Assembly (NCBI GenBank): GCA_035527515.1
Contig: DATLAJ010000053.1
Location: forward strand, 8,056-72,055
DNA: 64,000 nucleotides
Direction: 5' to 3'
Source: a bacterium
GTDB taxonomy: Bacteria > B130-G9
Positions 62,239 through 64,000 of this stretch are shown here, piece after piece (position 1 is the stretch's first letter; each line of letters begins with the position of its first letter). The translations under genes and the position numbers were made by a program. The notes under the pieces are model-generated. The model saw only the letters and a program-made list of their open reading frames with translations. It was not told where the DNA came from and made no database searches.

Positions 62239-62557
62239 CCCCAATAATCAGATTGGCGGTCCGGGAAGTTGTCTGTTGCAGCTGCTCGACACGTAGATAG
62301 AGGAGTTCATGTTGGAGTCCGAAGAGCTGCCTCCTTCACCTGCGGGGTGCAAATGAGGGACCCACGCTGCAATCCCCGACAGGGGATACCGTGGGTAGCC
62401 GTGCGTGCAACGCAACGGGAGGGTTATCATAGGGAGCTCCCCTCTTACCGTCAGGCTGCGCCTGCGGCTACCCGTGGTGTGCCCTGTCGGGCAGAATCTC
62501 ATGCACCCCATCCCCGAGGGGGCCACGACATCCCCCTCTTCAATCTGATTATCGGGG
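62239..62557. mobile_element. MITE-like repeat, copy B (319 bp)
   Basis: The left end CCCCAATAATCAGATTG (62239-62255) is identical to that of copy A. The right end CAATCTGATTATCGGGG (62541-62557) is its inverted repeat with one mismatch. The interior block 62371-62419 differs by one base from copy A, and the same CCGTGGGTAGCCG stem and GCCCTGTCGGGC hairpin are present. The flanks read AGAA on both sides (62235-62238 and 62558-62561), a possible 4-bp target duplication. No transposase is encoded. Confidence 0.75.
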
Positions 62558-62561
62558 AGAA

Positions 62562-62578
62562 CCCCAACAATCAAGTTG
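62562..62578. repeat. Second solo terminal-repeat-like sequence
   Basis: CCCCAACAATCAAGTTG lies directly after the putative target duplication of copy B. It matches 15 of 17 bases of the solo end at 1126 and 14 of 17 of the MITE-like left end. No partner end is visible downstream. Confidence 0.5.
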
Positions 62579-62701
62579 AACCAAATCGAGCGAAATCAGT
62601 GCTGCTTGCTGCATGTAGGCCGGCAAAACTGACCTATTAAGACATTCTGTTAAGTTATAGGTCTGATCCTCGTGCCGGAGAATTACTCGACGAATGTTGA
62701 A

Positions 62702-62731
62702 TTGGATTCTATAGTATGGGGTGTATAGTAT
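62702..62731 (+). promoter_or_regulatory. Candidate promoter of the TetR-TolC operon
   Basis: TTGGAT (62702-62707), a 16-base spacer and TATAGT (62724-62729) fit a housekeeping promoter. The octamer TATAGTAT occurs twice (62710-62717 and 62724-62731), 14 bases apart, one copy overlapping the -10 box, so it could be an operator for the regulator. The surrounding 130 bases are much more AT-rich than the rest of the window. Confidence 0.45.
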
Positions 62732-62811
62732 ATTGTAGATTGAACTTCATAATATGAATAAGCATTAAACGTTCGCAATAGTTTTAATAGCATTTAGTGA
62801 GGTTACTGCAA

Positions 62812-63447
62812 ATGAGCGACATTCCCGAAACACACGAACTCTCTCGAAAGGAGAGGGAGGCCGTCTGGCGGAAATCGGAGGTAATCGAGGCGGCCGCGCG
62901 GCTGTTTGTCGAAAGAGGTTACGAGGCGACCTCGCTTCAAGAGATAGCCGAGGCGTCCGAGTTCTCTGTTGGCACTCTCTACAATTTTTTCGAGGGCAAG
63001 GAGGACATATATTTTGCGGTGATAGAGTCGCAGATGGCTGATTTCTACAACCGTGCCAAGCAAGCTCTGTCCTCAACTGAAGACCCAGTTGTGAAGCTAG
63101 AGAGGTTTGCAGGAGCGCATTTTGAGTATGCAATGGACGAGAAAGATACATTGAAGAGGTTTTGGCACGAGATGGCCGGCTTCGCCTGGGCGCTAAAGGA
63201 AAGACTGCGGGCCCGCCTGGAGAAAAGTGGGTACCTGCCTCATGCGTTGCTTGTTCCTGTTTTTGACCGGTTGAGGGCAGCGGGTTTTGTAGATGATGTG
63301 CAGTCCGAGGAACAAGCGATAGTCTTCGGCGGTATGTGTTTCTCGTATTTGTTGATGTGGTTACGGTCGGGCAAGGAGATGGACCTGCTGTCGCGTGCGC
63401 CAGTTGTTGTTAAGCGGTTTTTGGAGGGATTCGGGAGGCGTGGATGA
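62812..63447 (+). CDS. TetR-family transcriptional regulator
   Basis: The 211-residue regulator starts at the ATG at 62812, with GAGGT eight bases upstream; the GTG at 62797 is part of that leader. The N-terminal HTH (about 15-62) has VIEAAARLFVERGYEATSLQ then EIAEASEFSVGTLYNFFEGK. The C-terminal half (about 70-205) is helical and should bind a ligand. Its stop overlaps the start of a TolC-type gene (ATGA), so it most likely represses the efflux operon it heads. Confidence 0.92.
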   Translation: MSDIPETHELSRKEREAVWRKSEVIEAAARLFVERGYEATSLQEIAEASEFSVGTLYNFFEGKEDIYFAVIESQMADFYNRAKQALSSTEDPVVKLERFAGAHFEYAMDEKDTLKRFWHEMAGFAWALKERLRARLEKSGYLPHALLVPVFDRLRAAGFVDDVQSEEQAIVFGGMCFSYLLMWLRSGKEMDLLSRAPVVVKRFLEGFGRRG

Positions 63448-64000
63448 TTAGGATTGACGTTCGTTGTTTTCCTGTCGTTGGGATCTGGCTCTTGTCGTTT
63501 TGCTTAGTCTTTTCCTATGCAGCTCATGCGCAAGAGGCGCTGACGCTCAAGGACAGCATTAAGATTGCTCTTGAGAATCATTCTGCGATTAGTCAGGCGA
63601 AGGCTTCTCTTCTGGCGGCCGAGTCGCAGTCGAGGTCCTCAGCGACGGCTTTCTTTCCGACCGCCTCGTTAGGCGGCTATTACACTCGTCTGGACCATGA
63701 TCGCTACCAAACGACGTCCATAGACCTCGGGACGGGGACGCAGACGATGGTCTCGCCGTATATGCGCAAGTATCAGTATTCAATGGGATTGCAGGTCGCT
63801 CAGCCGCTTTTTACTGGCGGGGCGATTTACTACTCGCGCAAGCTGTCGAAGACTGGAGTCGGGATCGCAAAGGAGCAGCTCGAGGGCACGGAGCAGGACG
63901 TCGAGCTTGGCGTGGCAGAGACGTATTACGCGGTGCTTCAGGCGCAGCATCTTCTCGGGGTCGCGAAGTTGACGGAGGAGTCGATGGAGGCACATCGCAA
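63444..64000 (+). CDS. TolC-type outer-membrane efflux protein (3' end cut by window edge)
   Basis: The first 185 residues are present. The signal peptide (about 1-28) ends SYAHAQ. Then LTLKDSIKIALENHSAISQA, AKASLLAAESQSRSSATAFFP, SMGLQVAQPLFTGGAIYYSR and VELGVAETYYAVLQAQHLL show the OEP repeat pattern of TolC/OprM channels. The ATG overlaps the TetR stop by 4 bases. In such operons membrane-fusion and RND or ABC pump genes usually follow, beyond this window. Confidence 0.9.
   Translation, partial: MIRIDVRCFPVVGIWLLSFCLVFSYAAHAQEALTLKDSIKIALENHSAISQAKASLLAAESQSRSSATAFFPTASLGGYYTRLDHDRYQTTSIDLGTGTQTMVSPYMRKYQYSMGLQVAQPLFTGGAIYYSRKLSKTGVGIAKEQLEGTEQDVELGVAETYYAVLQAQHLLGVAKLTEESMEAHR

Overview
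The window looks like a chromosome segment from a Gram-negative (diderm), free-living bacterium of an uncultured or poorly sampled lineage. G+C is moderately high. Signs of an outer membrane are a complete type II secretion system (T2SS) with its secretin, heptose and LPS genes (gmhA, the hldE kinase, a GT9 heptosyltransferase), LolA-like, LptA-like and MlaE-like proteins, and a TolC-type gene at the right edge. Nothing in the sequence lets me name the phylum. Genes are tightly packed, and many stop/start pairs overlap by 4 bases.

Layout. 1-3.5 kb: an HD-GYP signalling gene cut by the window edge, a repeat-rich stretch, a fragment of a membrane glycosyltransferase, a LolA-like gene and copy A of a MITE-like repeat. 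3.5-7.75 kb: queA on the minus strand, then a coupled + strand operon of gmhA, a deoxyhypusine-synthase-like protein and a B12-binding radical SAM enzyme. 7.8-11.4 kb: a McrBC type IV restriction pair. 11.4-18.5 kb: minus-strand genes for a GT4 glycosyltransferase, a REC-GAF-HisKA protein without an ATPase domain, pgpA, a zinc-ribbon membrane protein, an MlaE-like permease, thioredoxin, tRNA-Glu and a NodU-type carbamoyltransferase. 18.8-21.5 kb: a large secreted Ig-like protein.

21.9-38.1 kb: one + strand cluster with an ECF sigma factor, a double zinc-finger anti-sigma factor, a TPR/LptA-like protein, then gspE-F-G-H-I-J-K-L-M-C-D and a lipoprotein. GspL carries an inserted GspE-N-like domain. 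38.1-40.4 kb: an accessory patch with a gutted D12 adenine methyltransferase, 62-bp direct repeats around a DUF3800 gene, and a possible small RNA with an intrinsic terminator. 40.4-52.3 kb: tgt, yajC, three inserted genes (GT4, polysaccharide deacetylase, ABC-class ATPase), secD, secF, a RelA/SpoT enzyme, RidA and a FabD homologue lacking its catalytic serine. 52.6-64 kb: a 1345-residue secreted zinc metalloprotease, a cNMP-binding protein, the hldE kinase, tig, clpP, a DUF4160/DUF2442 pair, a Trm112-like/GT9 pair on the minus strand, copy B of the MITE-like repeat, and a TetR regulator coupled to a TolC-type gene.

The genes fit together around the envelope. SecDF-YajC export proteins, the T2SS carries folded ones across the outer membrane, and the two large secreted proteins (18.8 kb and 52.6 kb), which share a C-terminal module, are plausible T2SS cargo. 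The heptose genes and several glycosyltransferases build surface polysaccharide. The mobile or unstable parts are the two MITE-like copies, the 1.1-1.5 kb repeats and the 38-40 kb patch.
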